Below, piece after piece: positions 62,821 to 64,000 of a stretch of DNA of 64,000 nt. The DNA comes from CBDANW01 sp965197825 (GTDB lineage: Bacteria; Acidobacteriota; Vicinamibacteria; Marinacidobacterales; DATDRI01): the NCBI GenBank assembly GCA_965197825.1, contig CBDANW010000002.1:930001-994000 (forward strand). Reading direction: 5' to 3'. The notes under the pieces are model-generated. The model ran no database searches. It was not told the DNA's origin and worked only from the letters and a program-made list of their open reading frames with translations. Position numbers and translations under genes: made by a program. Positions within the stretch are counted from its first letter, which is position 1; every line of letters starts with the position of its first letter.

Positions 62821-63774
62821 ATGGCAGAAGCGCCCTTCGTCCACCCCGGTAAGCTCCACTACTTCACGCGCGAGATCTTCAAACGCTTGCGGGTGCCGCC
62901 CCGAGAGGCTTCGAAGATCGCAGACGTCTTGGTTGCCGCCGATCTCGCCGGGGTGGAAAACCAAGGCGTGAGTCGGCTTCCCTTCTACGCAGATCGTCTC
63001 TCGGCTGGACTCGTCAACCGGACTCCTTCTTTGGATGTGGTCGAGGAAAAAGGAGGCGCCGTGACACTCGATGGCGACAATGGTCCGGGGCCGGTCGTGG
63101 GAATCAAGGCCATGGAGCTGGCCATCAAGAACGCAGAAAGAAACGGGGTTGGTGCGGTCGCGGTACGCAACAGCAATCAGCTAGGGATGCTCGGCTACTA
63201 CACGCGCATGGCGTTGAACGAGCAGATGATCGGCGTCGCCATGACGAACGACCGGCCGACGATCACCCCTCCTGGCGGCACGCACGCCTTGTACGGCGCG
63301 AACCCGATCGCGATTGCCATCCCGACCAAGGAAGGTAAGGGGCCCTTTGTCCTCGAGCTCACGACCAGCGCGGCGGGACACGAAGGTTACGGTTTGGGCC
63401 TGGCCGTCGAGATCCTGTCCGGCGTCTTGCCCGGAGGTGCTTTTGGTGACGAGCTGTCGGGAGCGGAAGGCGATCACCCTGCAGTGGCTCGCATCGGACA
63501 TTTCTTCGCCGCTCTGCGCATCGAGGCCTTCGGTCCCTTCGGCCATTTTAGAGACCGCCTGGATCTGATGCTGAAGAAGCTAACCTTTTCGAGTGCCTCA
63601 GGGGCACCACGCGTCCACTACCCGGGCGAACCGGAGTACGAGGCCGAAGAGGAACTTCGTGCGAATGGGATCCCCCTGTCGGCTTCCCTCACTCGGAAGC
63701 TCGAAGGACTAGCTCGACGCCTCGATCTCCGTGATGCGTGGGAGCAGGTCCTCGCCAGCCGCAAGGGCGTCTGA
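62821..63774 (+). CDS. LDH2/malate dehydrogenase-family oxidoreductase with an internal deletion
   Basis: This 317-residue protein belongs to the type-2 lactate/malate (sulfolactate, ureidoglycolate) dehydrogenase family, which oxidises 2-hydroxy acids with NAD(P). The N-terminal and central motifs are normal: VAADLAGVENQGVSRLPFYA (with ENQG in place of SHG), GPVVGIKAMELAIKNAERNG, AVRNSNQLGMLGYYTRMALN, MTNDRPTITPPGGTHALYGA and NPIAIAIPTKEGKGPFVLEL. After TTSAA the sequence goes to GHEGYGLGLAVEILSGVLPG. In relatives about 40-50 residues stand between them (SK/RG...IP.GWA.D..G..T.D..). The frame is kept. Missing that segment probably destroys cofactor binding. It has its own promoter. Confidence 0.82.
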   Translation: MAEAPFVHPGKLHYFTREIFKRLRVPPREASKIADVLVAADLAGVENQGVSRLPFYADRLSAGLVNRTPSLDVVEEKGGAVTLDGDNGPGPVVGIKAMELAIKNAERNGVGAVAVRNSNQLGMLGYYTRMALNEQMIGVAMTNDRPTITPPGGTHALYGANPIAIAIPTKEGKGPFVLELTTSAAGHEGYGLGLAVEILSGVLPGGAFGDELSGAEGDHPAVARIGHFFAALRIEAFGPFGHFRDRLDLMLKKLTFSSASGAPRVHYPGEPEYEAEEELRANGIPLSASLTRKLEGLARRLDLRDAWEQVLASRKGV

Positions 63775-63827
63775 CGAGCTCTATATTGGCACTCACTTTG
63801 AGTGACGCCGGAAATCGGGCAGCGAGT

Positions 63828-64000
63828 TTAGCGGTGCACGAATGGAGCATTGCTGCGAGGGCCGTTCTGGATGAAGTTGTCCAGCCCGATGCGCATGTCT
63901 TCGAGGCCGAAGACTTCGCCAAAGCAGCGGGCCTCGAACCGTAGTCCTTCCTCGAGAGACATCTTGGCGCCTTTCAAGATCGCCTTCTGGAGAACCGCGT
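63828..64000 (-). CDS. Enoyl-CoA hydratase/isomerase family, C-terminal end (5' part off window)
   Basis: The minus-strand frame open from the window edge ends at TAA 63828-63830. It reads AVLQKAILKGAKMSLEEGLR, FEARCFGEVFGLEDMRIGLD and NFIQNGPRSNAPFVHR. This is the C-terminal trimerisation part of the crotonase family (EGL..E...FGE...EDMR.G...F), often in enoyl-CoA hydratases and multifunctional beta-oxidation proteins. It converges on the dehydrogenase gene. The active-site part lies outside the window, so the reaction is not certain. Confidence 0.78.
   Translation of the reverse strand, partial: AVLQKAILKGAKMSLEEGLRFEARCFGEVFGLEDMRIGLDNFIQNGPRSNAPFVHR

Noticed and set aside
1..64000. tRNA or rRNA genes
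   Set aside because: I saw no cloverleaf with T-loop GTTCRANNC context in a suitable gap and no rRNA-like stretch; a tRNAscan run would be decisive.

Overview
The window is about 60% GC, has no rRNA or tRNA gene that I can see, and comes from a Gram-negative bacterium. A frdABCD-type complex, a System I cytochrome c maturation cluster with a Cys-type CcmE, a PEGA/TonB-tailed Ser/Thr kinase and secreted beta-helix plus gingipain-like (C25) proteins together suggest Acidobacteriota or a neighbouring phylum. That assignment is an inference from gene content, not a placement.

Layout. (1) 1-33.4 kb is a surface-glycan and membrane-protein region: GT39-like multi-TM proteins, GT2, GT4 and GT-B transferases, methyltransferases, a DprE1/DprE2-like oxidase and reductase pair, rfbC/rfbD, a DegT aminotransferase, a radical SAM protein and an (alpha/alpha)6 glycosidase. 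Most genes here carry frameshifts, in-frame stops, truncations or inversions; the M20 peptidase, the GT-B protein, one GT39-like protein, rfbC/rfbD and the 22.9-28.7 kb block are open. At 15.1-17.2 kb six unrelated gene fragments are joined end to end. (2) 33.4-46.3 kb is intact core metabolism: frdABCD on the minus strand, and divergently ccmE-ccmF-ccmH-(zinc ribbon)-(membrane protein)-ccmA-ccmB-(M50/CBS protease)-ccmC-ccmD-ccmG on the plus strand. No gene in this block shows a lesion. (3) 46.3-50.5 kb holds palindromic repeats, two truncated glycan genes, an SDR and a Ser/Thr kinase. (4) 50.5-62.7 kb is a mobile-element graveyard. Three different IS256-family elements and an IS66 remnant lie in and beside a tandem set of secreted parallel-beta-helix/C25 peptidase genes, of which one large copy and two tails remain. 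(5) The right edge has an LDH2-family dehydrogenase with an internal deletion and the end of an enoyl-CoA hydratase.

How the parts work together. The Frd complex exchanges electrons between quinone and fumarate/succinate. The Ccm cluster matures c-type cytochromes, with CcmA-E delivering heme, CcmF/H ligating it and the TlpA-like CcmG reducing the apocytochrome cysteines. The left third looks like a former polysaccharide or glycoprotein-glycan locus that is now largely degraded. The repeated occurrence of IS copies, stem-loop repeats and truncated paralogues points to recombination between repeats as the main force. Dense indels could in part be assembly errors, but the clean 33.4-46.3 kb block in the same contig argues against a uniform error rate.
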